From NCBI GenBank assembly GCA_002134785.1, contig MBQZ01000084.1, positions 56,369 through 120,368 of the forward strand: 64,000 bases of DNA, written 5' to 3'. A program made the position numbers and the translations under genes. The notes beneath the pieces were generated by a model, which saw only the letters and a list, made by a program, of their open reading frames with translations, did no database searches and was not told where the DNA came from. Each line of letters starts with the position of its first letter. Position 1 is the first letter of the stretch. Origin of the DNA: Crenothrix sp. D3. Lineage in GTDB: Bacteria; Pseudomonadota; Gammaproteobacteria; Methylococcales; Methylomonadaceae. Of the stretch, positions 1 to 8,076 are shown piece after piece.

Positions 1-935
1 TTGCTGGCACGCCAGAATTTGCCGTACCTAGTTTGCAGATGCTTATTGCTTCAGGGCATGAAATATGTGCGGTTTATACGCAACCTGATCGTCCTTCGGG
101 TAGAGGACGACAGCTGCATCCTACGCCTGTAAAAGCCGTTGCCTTAGCAGCAGGACTTCCTGTTTTTCAACCACTGACGTTAAAAAATGATGAAGATTTG
201 CAGCAATTGATAGCATTGAATGCTGACTTGATGGTGGTAGTGGCTTACGGCATGATATTAACGCAAGCCGTGCTAGATGTGCCGCCGTTAGGGTGTATCA
301 ACGTGCATGGCTCATTATTGCCACGCTGGCGCGGTGCAGCACCTATTCAACGCGCCTTAATGGCAGGTGATGAAAAAACGGGCGTGACCATTATGAAAAT
401 CGTCCGTAAATTAGACGCGGGCGATATGCTACACAAAGAAGAGCTGGTCATTGGTGTGCAGGAGTCTTCTAACGATTTATACGTTAAATTAGCCGACTTA
501 GGGGCAATTGGTTTGGCTAAAGTATTGACGCAACTAGAAAACGGCACGCTGCACGCTGAACCACAAGATGAAGCCCTCGTCACTTATGCAGAAAAACTAT
601 CGAAAGCCGAAGCGGTCATTGATTGGACGGAATCGGCTGACGTTATATCCCGAAAAATACGCGGTTTAAATCCGTGGCCTGTGGCAGAAACCACTTATCA
701 AGGGCAAGTATTGCGCATTTGGCAAGCTGAAGTCGTCCCTGAAACGACTGCCAGTCCTTTAAAGGACTGGCAGTCGTGTTCCTCAGGGGTAGTTAATTGT
801 GTGAATAAACAGTTTGATGTCGCCACAGGGCAGGGCGTATTACGCTTACTGGAAGTCCAGCTGCCTAATGGTAAACGCATGACTGCACAGGCGTTTTTAA
901 ATGCCCATGCGGCGAATGGAGTCCAACTCGGTTGA
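1..935 (+). CDS. fmt: Methionyl-tRNA formyltransferase, 5' end outside window
   Basis: Fmt transfers a formyl group from 10-formyl-tetrahydrofolate to initiator Met-tRNA in the cytoplasm. The frame is open from base 3 and begins AGTPEFAVPSLQ, the usual N-terminal strand of the family, so the real start lies just before the window. The folate-binding and catalytic stretch NVHGSLLPRWRGAAPIQ is present at about bases 298-350, and the C-terminal tRNA-binding domain ends with VATGQGVLRLLEVQLPNGK. The linker between the two domains is about eight residues longer than in E. coli Fmt because it contains a perfect 34-bp palindrome. The gene overlaps rsmB by four bases (TTGA), which suggests translational coupling. 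Confidence 0.95.
   Translation, partial: AGTPEFAVPSLQMLIASGHEICAVYTQPDRPSGRGRQLHPTPVKAVALAAGLPVFQPLTLKNDEDLQQLIALNADLMVVVAYGMILTQAVLDVPPLGCINVHGSLLPRWRGAAPIQRALMAGDEKTGVTIMKIVRKLDAGDMLHKEELVIGVQESSNDLYVKLADLGAIGLAKVLTQLENGTLHAEPQDEALVTYAEKLSKAEAVIDWTESADVISRKIRGLNPWPVAETTYQGQVLRIWQAEVVPETTASPLKDWQSCSSGVVNCVNKQFDVATGQGVLRLLEVQLPNGKRMTAQAFLNAHAANGVQLG
744..777. repeat. Perfect 34-bp palindrome inside fmt
   Basis: Two 17-base arms meet at TTTAAA with no loop and are exactly complementary. The element lies inside the fmt reading frame and keeps it open, adding roughly residues TASPLKDWQSC between the catalytic and C-terminal domains. It resembles the short mobile palindromes that elsewhere in this window sit between genes. 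Confidence 0.85.
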
Positions 936-2221
936 ATACACGATTAATAGCTGCCCGCGTGTTGGCGCGGGTTTTACAAGACGGACAATCGCTAACAACC
1001 GCCTTAGATTGCCCTTCATTCACGTTTGATTCCCCCAAAGATAAAGCCTTTGTCCAAGCCATCAGTTACGGGGTTTGTCGGCAATATCACCGCTTAGATT
1101 TTATTCTTAGCCAATTACTGGATAAGCCGTTAAAAGACGCGGAAATCAAAGCCTTGGCATTAGTGGGTTTATATCAACTCAGTTTTATGCGGGTAAAATC
1201 CCATGCCGCCGTATCAGAAACCGTCTCAGCGATACCTAAGAAAAAACAATGGGCGAAAGGCTTACTGAATGCCTTGCTACGGCGTTATTTGCGTGAACAA
1301 GAAATCCTAGAAGAACAGGCAAACCAACACCATCCAGCGGCTGTCAGTCATCCTGATTGGCTGATTCAGCGTGTCGAACACGATTGGGCTGAACACGCGG
1401 CGCAGATTTTTCATGAAAACAATCAACAGCCGCCGTTGGTGTTGCGCGTTAATCTGGCACGAACCAGCCGCGAAGCGTATTTACAACGCTTATCTGAACA
1501 AGACATCACAGGTGTTGCAGTCGATTTTTGCCCGACAGCGATTGTGTTAGATAAACCTGTCGGCGTTGAATTATTGCCTGAGTTTGCCGCAGGGTGGGTA
1601 TCCGTACAAGACACAGCAGCGCAATTAGCCGCGAGCTTATTGAACGTACAAGCAGGGCAACGCGTATTGGATTTATGCGCCGCACCGGGTGGAAAAACCG
1701 CGCATATTTTAGAATCCCAACCGCAGTTAAAAGAAGTCGTTGCTGTTGATATTGAAGCCAACCGAATGCAGCGCGTGGCAGAAAATTGTCTGCGTTTACA
1801 ACTATCGCCGACGCTCATTGTTGGTGATGCCGCACACCCTGAATCATGGTGGGATGGTCAACTATTTGACCGCATTTTAGTAGACGCGCCGTGTTCTGCG
1901 TTGGGCGTAATTCGCCGTCATCCTGATATAAAACTGTTGCGCCGTCCTGAAGACATTGCCGTATTGCAAGTGTTACAACGCGACATACTGAATGCCGCGT
2001 GGTCGATGTTAGCGTCAGGCGGCGTTTTAGTGTATGCCACTTGTTCCGTGTTAAAACAAGAAAATGAACAGCAAATTCACGACTTTTTAGCGACTCATGC
2101 CGATGCTATTGAACACCCTATCGTTGCAGATTGGGGCATAAGCGTCTCTCATGGACGGCAAATTTTGACAGGAACAGCGGCAATGGATGGATTTTATTAT
2201 GCGCGTCTTGGCAAACAATAA
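932..2221 (+). CDS. rsmB: 16S rRNA (cytosine-967-C5)-methyltransferase
   Basis: RsmB (Sun/Fmu) methylates C967 of 16S rRNA with S-adenosylmethionine. The 429-residue protein has the expected two parts: an N-terminal NusB-like RNA-binding domain over about residues 1-140, and a Rossmann methyltransferase domain. Visible motifs are VLDLCAAPGGKT (SAM binding), VDAPCSALG, and YATCSV with the cysteine pair used for C5 methylation. The length is normal. The start is TTG, overlapping the fmt stop by four bases, and the frame matches the family N-terminus NTRLIAARVL. The fmt-rsmB order is common in gammaproteobacteria. Confidence 0.95.
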   Translation: MNTRLIAARVLARVLQDGQSLTTALDCPSFTFDSPKDKAFVQAISYGVCRQYHRLDFILSQLLDKPLKDAEIKALALVGLYQLSFMRVKSHAAVSETVSAIPKKKQWAKGLLNALLRRYLREQEILEEQANQHHPAAVSHPDWLIQRVEHDWAEHAAQIFHENNQQPPLVLRVNLARTSREAYLQRLSEQDITGVAVDFCPTAIVLDKPVGVELLPEFAAGWVSVQDTAAQLAASLLNVQAGQRVLDLCAAPGGKTAHILESQPQLKEVVAVDIEANRMQRVAENCLRLQLSPTLIVGDAAHPESWWDGQLFDRILVDAPCSALGVIRRHPDIKLLRRPEDIAVLQVLQRDILNAAWSMLASGGVLVYATCSVLKQENEQQIHDFLATHADAIEHPIVADWGISVSHGRQILTGTAAMDGFYYARLGKQ

Positions 2222-2816
2222 AGCGTTTTTACTCATTGGGTTGTGTGTTTGGCTGTTCTCCGCGCCTGTGTTTGCCACGGAAATCACTCAAGCACAAACC
2301 AGCTTACGCGGTGATAGCTATGTATTATCAGCAGACATTGATTATCAACTGAGCGATACTGCAAAAGAGGCATTGCAACACGGCGTGCCTTTATTTTGGT
2401 CATTGCACATTAAAGTGATGCAGCAACGTGACATTATCTGGAATAAAACCGTCGTGGAAACCGTGATACGTTATCGCCTGCAATACCACGCGTTGCTGAA
2501 TATGTATCGCGTGGTCACTATTGATCCTGCCGCCGATATTTACACGCATCGTGAACAAAACGGCGATAGTTATAATTTTTCTACCCTGTCTGCGGCATTA
2601 GATTTAATGGCAACCCTGCACAATGTACCGATTATTAAACAAGCTGACATTGCGCCAGAACACCACTATTTCATCCAAATCAAAGCCAACTTTGAACGCG
2701 ATGCTTTACCGTTGCCACTACGCCCCATCGCCTACACCAACCCGCAATGGTATTTATCCAGCAATTGGACGACATGGGATTTACTTCCAGCTCTTAGCAC
2801 ACAAAGTAAACCATGA
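2187..2816 (+). CDS. DUF4390 family secreted protein
   Basis: This 209-residue protein starts with an export signal (hydrophobic AFLLIGLCVWLF followed by PVFA), so it should be periplasmic or membrane-attached. The rest is rich in beta strands and matches my memory of DUF4390 proteins, which often follow fmt-rsmB and precede a two-component pair. Its function is unknown. Its start overlaps the end of rsmB; a second Met at 2199 would give a more compact signal peptide and is an equally good start. The last codons and the stop lie in a 51-bp sequence repeated at 4279, so the 3' end marks the edge of an insertion or duplication. Confidence 0.75.
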   Translation: MDFIMRVLANNKAFLLIGLCVWLFSAPVFATEITQAQTSLRGDSYVLSADIDYQLSDTAKEALQHGVPLFWSLHIKVMQQRDIIWNKTVVETVIRYRLQYHALLNMYRVVTIDPAADIYTHREQNGDSYNFSTLSAALDLMATLHNVPIIKQADIAPEHHYFIQIKANFERDALPLPLRPIAYTNPQWYLSSNWTTWDLLPALSTQSKP

Positions 2817-2848
2817 TTTTTAGCTCCCTTTTTAGTTATGATGCTGAA
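2798..2848 (+). repeat. 51-bp imperfect direct repeat, left copy
   Basis: This stretch covers the last codons of the DUF4390 gene and a following ATG (2813). It matches 4279-4329 with about seven mismatches and no gaps, an offset of exactly 1481 bases. From the ATG it reads MIFSSLFSYDAE and stops after 25 residues; the right copy reads MIFSSLFSHDAEP. The two copies bracket the DUF3800 remnant and the 381-residue gene. Confidence 0.75.
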
Positions 2849-2901
2849 TCATTTATCATGTGGTTTTACGGTTCACCTTATAAAGCTTAGTGAAACTCCC
2901 A

Positions 2902-3021
2902 ATGACAACACCAATTATTTTTTTCTATGAATCTCATAATACGGGGGCGCATTTATTAGATGTTAATCAACCCGTTTTTACGCTTGCTTCAGTAAATTTC
3001 AATCAAGGGTTAATAAAATGA
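2902..3021 (+). pseudogene. Truncated DUF3800-like N-terminus (39 codons)
   Basis: An ATG at 2902 opens a 39-codon frame, MTTPIIFFYESHNTGAHLLD and onward through QPVFTLASVNF. This resembles the first strand and acidic turn of DUF3800 proteins, which usually begin with a FxDExxxTG-like motif and run to over 200 residues. Here the frame stops at TGA, which overlaps the ATG of the next gene (ATGA), as in coupled genes. I read it as the remnant of a truncated gene. It could instead be a short leader peptide. The family assignment is from memory and moderate. Confidence 0.45.
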
Positions 3022-4163
3022 GCGAATATCAATACTACGAATTTATTGCTATCGACAAGCCGCTAACTACGCAACAAATGGCAGAGTTACGCAGCGTTTC
3101 TACCCGCGCAAAGATTACAGCGACCAGTTTTGTCAATGAATATCAATGGGGGAGTTTTAAAGGTAATCCAAAAAATTGGATAGCGCATTATTTTGATGCT
3201 TTTGTTTATACCGCTAACTGGGGTTCTTGCCAGTTTATGTTGCGTGTGCCATTGGCTTGTTTATCACCCGAAAATCTACAAACCTTTCAGATTGAAATGC
3301 TTGGTTTTTTTGAAATTGAACAGACAGCAACCCATTGGATACTTGATTGGCAATTGAATGAAAGTGAAAACTATGAAAGATTTGATGAGTATCAAGGCTG
3401 TAATTGGATGGGGCAGTTAGTCCCTTTACGCGATGAATTATTACGCGGCGACTTACGTCCATTATATTTAGGCTGGTTGAGCGGCGTATATGAACTCAAT
3501 GATGACGCACTAGAACCACCGATTCCCGCAGGACTTGGCGAATTGAGTGCCGCGCAAACTGCGTTTGTTGAATTTTTAGAAATTGATGTTGATTTTGTCA
3601 GTGCGGCTGCAATAGCAAGCCCACCTTTAACTGATAATCACAGCAATACAGACCGTCAAATGTGGTTAGATTCTATCTCTACCGACAAAGCCAAACAGGT
3701 GCTTATTTTATTGCTAGAAGGGCGCGGACAAGAAGCTGAAAGGCACATAAAATCAGAATTTTTCGCTTGGCAACGTGAACAAAGCAATCAGCCACAAGGA
3801 CAGTCGAAACCACGAAAAGTAAGCGAGTTGCGAAAATTGGCAGAAATAGCGAAGCAAGAGCGTAAAGAACGCGAAACCATTGCTGCTAAAAAAGCCGCTG
3901 CTGAAAAACAACGCCAACGCGATGCTCACCTGCGCACAATGTTTGCAGACGCTGAACTTATGTGGGCAAGCGCGGATACCAAAGCACAAAGAACCACAGC
4001 GGCAAGTTATGATGAAGTCACTCGGATAATTAAAGAGCTAGCCGCCGCTTATAAATTAGCGGGAGATACTAACGGTTTTAAAAACGCGTTCACTGCCTTT
4101 ATAAATGTTCATGGCAAGCGTAAAGCCTTAGTTGACCGATTGAAAAAAGAAAAGCTGTTATGA
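3018..4163 (+). CDS. Conserved protein of unknown function, 381 residues
   Basis: There is no signal peptide or membrane segment, so the protein is probably cytoplasmic. The N-terminal 200 residues are globular and aromatic-rich (YYEFIAIDKPLT, YQWGSFKG, YFDAFVYTANWG). Residues about 250-310 are strongly charged and helical (SELRKLAEIAKQERKER, then KKAAAEKQRQRD), probably a coiled coil. I recall similar proteins encoded beside SWIM zinc-finger proteins, but no such partner is seen here. Translation seems coupled to the DUF3800-like remnant through an ATGA overlap. The unit lies between two copies of a 51-bp repeat and interrupts an otherwise housekeeping region, so acquisition or rearrangement is likely. 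Confidence 0.7.
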   Translation: MSEYQYYEFIAIDKPLTTQQMAELRSVSTRAKITATSFVNEYQWGSFKGNPKNWIAHYFDAFVYTANWGSCQFMLRVPLACLSPENLQTFQIEMLGFFEIEQTATHWILDWQLNESENYERFDEYQGCNWMGQLVPLRDELLRGDLRPLYLGWLSGVYELNDDALEPPIPAGLGELSAAQTAFVEFLEIDVDFVSAAAIASPPLTDNHSNTDRQMWLDSISTDKAKQVLILLLEGRGQEAERHIKSEFFAWQREQSNQPQGQSKPRKVSELRKLAEIAKQERKERETIAAKKAAAEKQRQRDAHLRTMFADAELMWASADTKAQRTTAASYDEVTRIIKELAAAYKLAGDTNGFKNAFTAFINVHGKRKALVDRLKKEKLL

Positions 4164-4219
4164 CAAATTAGCTAAAGGTAGGCAATCGTTTTTTGTTTGC
4201 CTGCTTTATTTGGACTACT

Positions 4220-4265
4220 CAACGCGGCGCGTTGAAACTGCATTCCCACGCGGTGCGGGAACGAG
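4220..4265. repeat. Dispersed palindromic repeats downstream of 381-residue gene
   Basis: Two short elements follow each other: the near-palindrome CAACGCGGCGCGTTG, and CATTCCCACGCGGTGCGGGA followed by ACGAG. The second is a relative of the repeat at 60446-60472. Such elements are common between genes in large-genome gammaproteobacteria. The rest of 4164-4573 holds the right copy of the 51-bp repeat, a region related to the ATAGGATG repeat at 19083, a terminator and one more repeat; I see no gene there. Confidence 0.6.
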
Positions 4266-4278
4266 AAAAACAAGAAAA

Positions 4279-4329
4279 CACACAAAGAAAACCATGATTT
4301 TTAGTTCCCTTTTCAGTCACGATGCAGAA
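4279..4329 (+). repeat. 51-bp imperfect direct repeat, right copy
   Basis: This is the partner of 2798-2848. It contains the same intergenic and start-codon sequence and opens a 30-codon frame from the ATG at 4294 that ends at 4386. After about 4330 the two copies diverge. Duplication of a gene junction on both sides of a cargo is expected after insertion with a partial duplication of the target region. Confidence 0.75.
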
Positions 4330-4492
4330 CCTGTTCAACTTGAAAGCCAATGCGTGGACATTGAACAGCCCGATAGGATGGGCTGAGGTACGAAGTAGAG
4401 ACGCTATTTATCGCGACTCTACCGCATAATCAATCGCCCTCGCCCTGTACCGCTCTTTTATCATGTTGGTTTGGATTGTATTTTTCATGAAT

Positions 4493-4517
4493 AAAAAACC
4501 CGCTGTGTGGCGGGTTT
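4493..4517 (-). terminator. Rho-independent terminator of the SIMPL gene
   Basis: Read on the minus strand, AACCCGCC and GCGGGTT pair around ACACA and are followed directly by a run of six T. It lies about 60 bases after the stop of the minus-strand SIMPL gene. Confidence 0.75.
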
Positions 4518-4542
4518 GGGTTGTGCGTTGATTTTTTCACAA

Positions 4543-4570
4543 TAGGGCAACCACGAGGGATTGCCCCTAC
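4543..4570. repeat. Dispersed hairpin repeat (GGGGCAATCCC family)
   Basis: The sequence pairs GGGCAACC with a GATTGCCCC-like arm. The same element in the opposite orientation is at 15928-15956, and a looser relative is at 40234-40263. Confidence 0.65.
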
Positions 4571-4573
4571 GGT

Positions 4574-5326
4574 TTATTGTTCGATTTTATAAACAATGGT
4601 TACGACCACTTTAGCGACTTTATTGATGGTGGTTTTGTCATAAACACCGCCATAATCATCGGTTTCCGCATTTGCACCTACGGCTAGGATATAAAAAGCA
4701 CCTTGCGAGGCTGAACGCATCATACCCACGCTAACACCATCGTGTTTAGTGAATTCATTGGCGCGTTTGCGGGCATTTTCAGTAGCCGCACTGATAAGTG
4801 ACATTTTTATATCTTCTAAATTACTGACTAGATATAACGGTGCATCGGCTTCAACAGGGCGACCCTCGGCTTGTAAGGCTAAAAAATCTTTATTGGCAGT
4901 GACGACTTTCGCTAAATCTTGTGTACTAATAACAATATCTTGATGGGCATCGAATCCGTTTTGTACGGATTTAGTACCGCCTTGAGGCAAGGGAATGTCT
5001 TCATAATGCGGTTCGACAAATTCACTGCCTTCTTGCCAGCCTGCTTTATCGAGGGCGTGGTCGAGCAAGAATTTATCGAGGGCAGGGCGTTCAGCGCGTA
5101 ATTTGGCGAGTGCTTGAGCAAAATCGGGAGCATTCACGGAAATTGATACTGTCCATTCGACTTTATCAGCGGCAATGGCTTTTTCTGCCAAGCCTTTAAC
5201 GGTGATTGACTGCTGACTGGAAACGGCTTTTTTAGCTTGTACACCGAGAATAAACGCCGCGCTGGACATACCCAGTGCAAGTGTGATGCCCAATATCGCC
5301 ATCGCGATTGATGATTGTTTGTCCAT
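4574..5326 (-). CDS. SIMPL domain (DUF541) envelope protein
   Basis: SIMPL-domain proteins are periplasmic or membrane-anchored proteins of poorly known role, some linked to oxidative stress. This 250-residue protein has one N-terminal hydrophobic segment at about residues 7-29, likely an uncleaved anchor. The domain core follows, with the typical entry SITVKGLAEKAIAADKVEW and the C-terminal QVVVTIVYKIE-like ending. Its length is normal for the family. It is separated from galU upstream by a strong hairpin and has its own terminator downstream, so it is probably a single-gene unit. Confidence 0.85.
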   Translation of the reverse strand: MDKQSSIAMAILGITLALGMSSAAFILGVQAKKAVSSQQSITVKGLAEKAIAADKVEWTVSISVNAPDFAQALAKLRAERPALDKFLLDHALDKAGWQEGSEFVEPHYEDIPLPQGGTKSVQNGFDAHQDIVISTQDLAKVVTANKDFLALQAEGRPVEADAPLYLVSNLEDIKMSLISAATENARKRANEFTKHDGVSVGMMRSASQGAFYILAVGANAETDDYGGVYDKTTINKVAKVVVTIVYKIEQ

Positions 5327-5353
5327 TGCTTTAGCCTTGTGTGGGTTGTGTTT

Positions 5354-5381
5354 GTCGAGTTGCCAAAAACGGCAACTCGAC
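5354..5381. repeat. Hairpin between galU and the SIMPL gene
   Basis: The 11-base arms GTCGAGTTGCC and GGCAACTCGAC pair perfectly around a six-base loop. The hairpin follows the galU stop on the minus strand. It lacks a T-run, so it may be a dispersed repeat that also protects the galU mRNA end rather than a terminator. Confidence 0.65.
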
Positions 5382-5388
5382 CTACCAA

Positions 5389-6279
5389 TTATGATAATTT
5401 TTTTGTCAACGCTTTTAAATACGCTAAAAAGTCATCTTTCAGTTCTTTGTGTAATAAGCCATGCTCAACGTTGGCAATTAAAAAGCCTAATTTTGAGCCA
5501 CAATCATAACGTGTACCTTCAAATTCAAACGCCAATACTTGCTCGTCTTTGAGTAAATCAGCAATGGCATCAGTGAGTTGAATTTCACCGCCCGCGCCTC
5601 TTTCGGTGGTAGCGAGTTTATCAAAAATAGCAGGTGTCAAAATATAACGCCCGATAACCGCAAGATTAGACGGTGCAACGTCGGGTTTTGGTTTTTCAAC
5701 GATGAGTTCAATCGGTGCGTGTGAGCCTGAACTTTCGCCTGTTCTGACGATGCCATAACTGCCCGTATCAGCAGGATTAACGCGCTCTACCGCTAAAATT
5801 GAGCTGTGTTGTTCGTTGTATAATTTAACCATTTGCGCCATACAACCGCGTGTTGCATCTTCAACCAAGTCATCCGCTAAAATAACGGCGAACGGTTCAT
5901 CACCAATCACAGGTCTGGCACAGGCAACCGCATGACCTAAACCTAAGGGTTCGGGTTGACGAATAAACACGAATGAGACATTAGGCGGTACGATGCTGCG
6001 TAGTAAGGTTAAAAGCTCGGTTTTGTTTTTATTTTCCAGTTCGGTTTCCAGTTCGTAGGCTTTGTCGAAATGGTCGATAATCGCGTTTTTACTGCGTCCT
6101 GTAATGAATATCATCGTATCAATGCCAGCGGCAACCGCTTCTTCAACGGCGTATTGAATCAAGGGTTTATCAACAATCGGTAACAGTTCTTTTGCGACAG
6201 ATTTTGTTGCTGGTAGAAAGCGTGTGCCTAAGCCTGCAACTGGGAATACAGCTTTGGTGACTTTAGTTTGGGTATTCAT
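5389..6279 (-). CDS. galU: UTP-glucose-1-phosphate uridylyltransferase
   Basis: GalU makes UDP-glucose from UTP and glucose-1-phosphate for polysaccharide and envelope sugar synthesis. The protein has 296 residues, the usual size. It shows the nucleotidyltransferase signature VFPVAGLGTRFLPATKS near the N-terminus, the lysine in LLPIVDKPLIQYAVEEA, and the metal and sugar region ILADDLVEDATRG. The C-terminal part contains ERGAGGEIQLTDAI, typical of bacterial GalU. A GGAAA-type ribosome site precedes the ATG. Neighbours cysC and the DHH gene lie on the same strand upstream, but a gap of about 80 bases makes co-transcription uncertain. Confidence 0.95.
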   Translation of the reverse strand: MNTQTKVTKAVFPVAGLGTRFLPATKSVAKELLPIVDKPLIQYAVEEAVAAGIDTMIFITGRSKNAIIDHFDKAYELETELENKNKTELLTLLRSIVPPNVSFVFIRQPEPLGLGHAVACARPVIGDEPFAVILADDLVEDATRGCMAQMVKLYNEQHSSILAVERVNPADTGSYGIVRTGESSGSHAPIELIVEKPKPDVAPSNLAVIGRYILTPAIFDKLATTERGAGGEIQLTDAIADLLKDEQVLAFEFEGTRYDCGSKLGFLIANVEHGLLHKELKDDFLAYLKALTKKLS

Positions 6280-6359
6280 TAATGTTTCCTTTTAAATGAT
6301 TAATAGCATTGGATTGGGCAGAAAAACGAACGCTCGGTTTTCTTTATCAAAGTATGTTG

Positions 6360-6983
6360 TTACAAACAATCTTGTTGAGTTTTTATAATGCCGCGTTGTG
6401 CGAGTAGCTCTATCACCTGCTGTACACTGGCTTCTAAAGAAAGGCTCTGTGTATCAACGGTTAAGTCAGGATTTTCAGGGGCTTCGTAGGGCGAATCTAT
6501 GCCTGTGAAAAAGGGGATTTGTCCTGCTCTGGCTTTTTTGTACAAGCCTTTTACATCGCGTTGTTCGCAGGTTTCAATGGGGCATTCGCAGTAGATTTCT
6601 AAAAAATCACCGTGTGGTACTAGATTTCTCGCGGTATTACGATCTGATTTGAACGGTGAAATAAAGGCGGTGAGCGTGATAATGCCCGCTTCGGTCATGA
6701 GTTTTGCTAACTCACCAATACGGCGAATATTTTCTACACGATCTTTATCACTGAAACCCAAATCCCTGCACAGCCCATGACGAACATTATCGCCATCGAG
6801 GACAAACGTAGAAATACCCAGATGATAGAGATAATCTTCTACTGCGTGGGCTAGGGTGGATTTACCTGACCCTGATAAACCTGTAAACCAAAGAATAACA
6901 CTTTGATGCTGATGCAGGGTTTCACGCGCCGCGCGAGTGATAGTAGCGTGATGCCAGAGGGTATTTGTGCTTTTTGAGGTCAT
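6360..6983 (-). CDS. cysC: Adenylylsulfate kinase
   Basis: CysC phosphorylates adenosine 5'-phosphosulfate to PAPS. The P-loop GLSGSGKST is followed by [16 protein letters not shown] and by [15 protein letters not shown], all diagnostic. I choose the ATG at 6983 (207 residues, [12 protein letters not shown]) because a longer open frame upstream lies within the DHH gene and has no family similarity. The start is seven bases after the stop of the DHH gene, so the two are likely co-transcribed. No cysD or cysN is present in the window. A stand-alone CysC can serve sulfate assimilation or supply PAPS for sulfation. Confidence 0.93.
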   Translation of the reverse strand: MTSKSTNTLWHHATITRAARETLHQHQSVILWFTGLSGSGKSTLAHAVEDYLYHLGISTFVLDGDNVRHGLCRDLGFSDKDRVENIRRIGELAKLMTEAGIITLTAFISPFKSDRNTARNLVPHGDFLEIYCECPIETCEQRDVKGLYKKARAGQIPFFTGIDSPYEAPENPDLTVDTQSLSLEASVQQVIELLAQRGIIKTQQDCL

Positions 6984-6990
6984 TGTGATT

Positions 6991-7947
6991 TTAGTGATAA
7001 TGTTGGATAAAGGCGTTAATAAAGACGGGCAATTGTGCGCTAGGTAAGCAATTAATACCCGCTGCACTTTTTCGCCCGCCACCTGTAACAAACGTTGAAC
7101 ATAATTCATCTGCGCCTGTGTTATTTGTTAATGGGGCGCGAACACTGACTTGATAACCCCCTTGTGGACGGTAATTTAACACGGCATGAGCGCGGTTTGG
7201 ATACTGATTGGCTAGCTCATTGCTGAATACGCCGCTTACCCTTCTTGCCCACGCTGCATCAGGCAAAATATAAACCGCTGTGTTAGTCGATTGATAGTCC
7301 GCTGTTATGGCTAACGCTTGCGCCATATCATCAGTATACCCCGTCATTAGTTGTTCATAAATAAAGGGTTTATCTGTCATAAAATCAAATGGTGAGCTAT
7401 ATGAATAGGCTTCACGGTACAAGGCATCGGGTGCGAAATGTAAATCAGCGGTGCTGCTGCCATAGCCATTATAGTTGATGCAAACACCTAGGTTTTGCAA
7501 GGACTTTAGTTGCTTAGTTGTTAATGATAAACACCGCGCAGCTTGTTCAGCGCGGTGAATTAAATTATCACCAAACGCGGCTACAACTGCCCACGCACGG
7601 TACTGACCTTTTAAATAATTATCCACTAATAAACTGGTGCAGGTATTGGGGTCGGTATCAATCAGTGTCGTTAATTGCGGATGGTCGGGAATTTCGCCCG
7701 CTTGATGGTGATCGACATAAAATACACTCGCGCCGTGTTGCAACAGTCTATTCAATGCAGAACAGTTTTTGGCGAGGGAAATATCAAGTACGGTAACGTG
7801 GTCTCCTGTTTGGACGTTAATTTTCTTCAATAACTCAATGTCTCTTTTAACTCCCGTTACCAATGTTGCTTCCGCAGGTTGTGCAAGCCGTAATTGCAAC
7901 AGAGCGCACAAACCATCTGCATCACCATTAAATACATCGTATTGCAT
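6991..7947 (-). CDS. DHH family phosphoesterase
   Basis: DHH proteins cleave phosphodiester or phosphate bonds in small nucleotides such as pAp, oligonucleotides or cyclic dinucleotides. This 318-residue protein shows DHH motif I as [11 protein letters not shown], an aspartate in TVLDIS, and the name-giving motif YVDHHQAG. The C-terminal DHHA1-like glycine motif reads GGGRKSAAG. No membrane segment is seen. It lies just upstream of cysC. One inference is that it hydrolyses pAp, the by-product of PAPS use, but the sequence alone does not fix the substrate. Confidence 0.8.
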   Translation of the reverse strand: MQYDVFNGDADGLCALLQLRLAQPAEATLVTGVKRDIELLKKINVQTGDHVTVLDISLAKNCSALNRLLQHGASVFYVDHHQAGEIPDHPQLTTLIDTDPNTCTSLLVDNYLKGQYRAWAVVAAFGDNLIHRAEQAARCLSLTTKQLKSLQNLGVCINYNGYGSSTADLHFAPDALYREAYSYSSPFDFMTDKPFIYEQLMTGYTDDMAQALAITADYQSTNTAVYILPDAAWARRVSGVFSNELANQYPNRAHAVLNYRPQGGYQVSVRAPLTNNTGADELCSTFVTGGGRKSAAGINCLPSAQLPVFINAFIQHYH

Positions 7948-8076
7948 TACTCGTTCCGAATCGTTTGTTAGTTTGTCTCATTTTACGCGAGAAGCTGTAC
8001 AATTCAAAAACAGCCGTGCTGGAAAAAGCATTACACAGTAGAATGTTACCAACACACACCACAGGTTCTAACGTCT

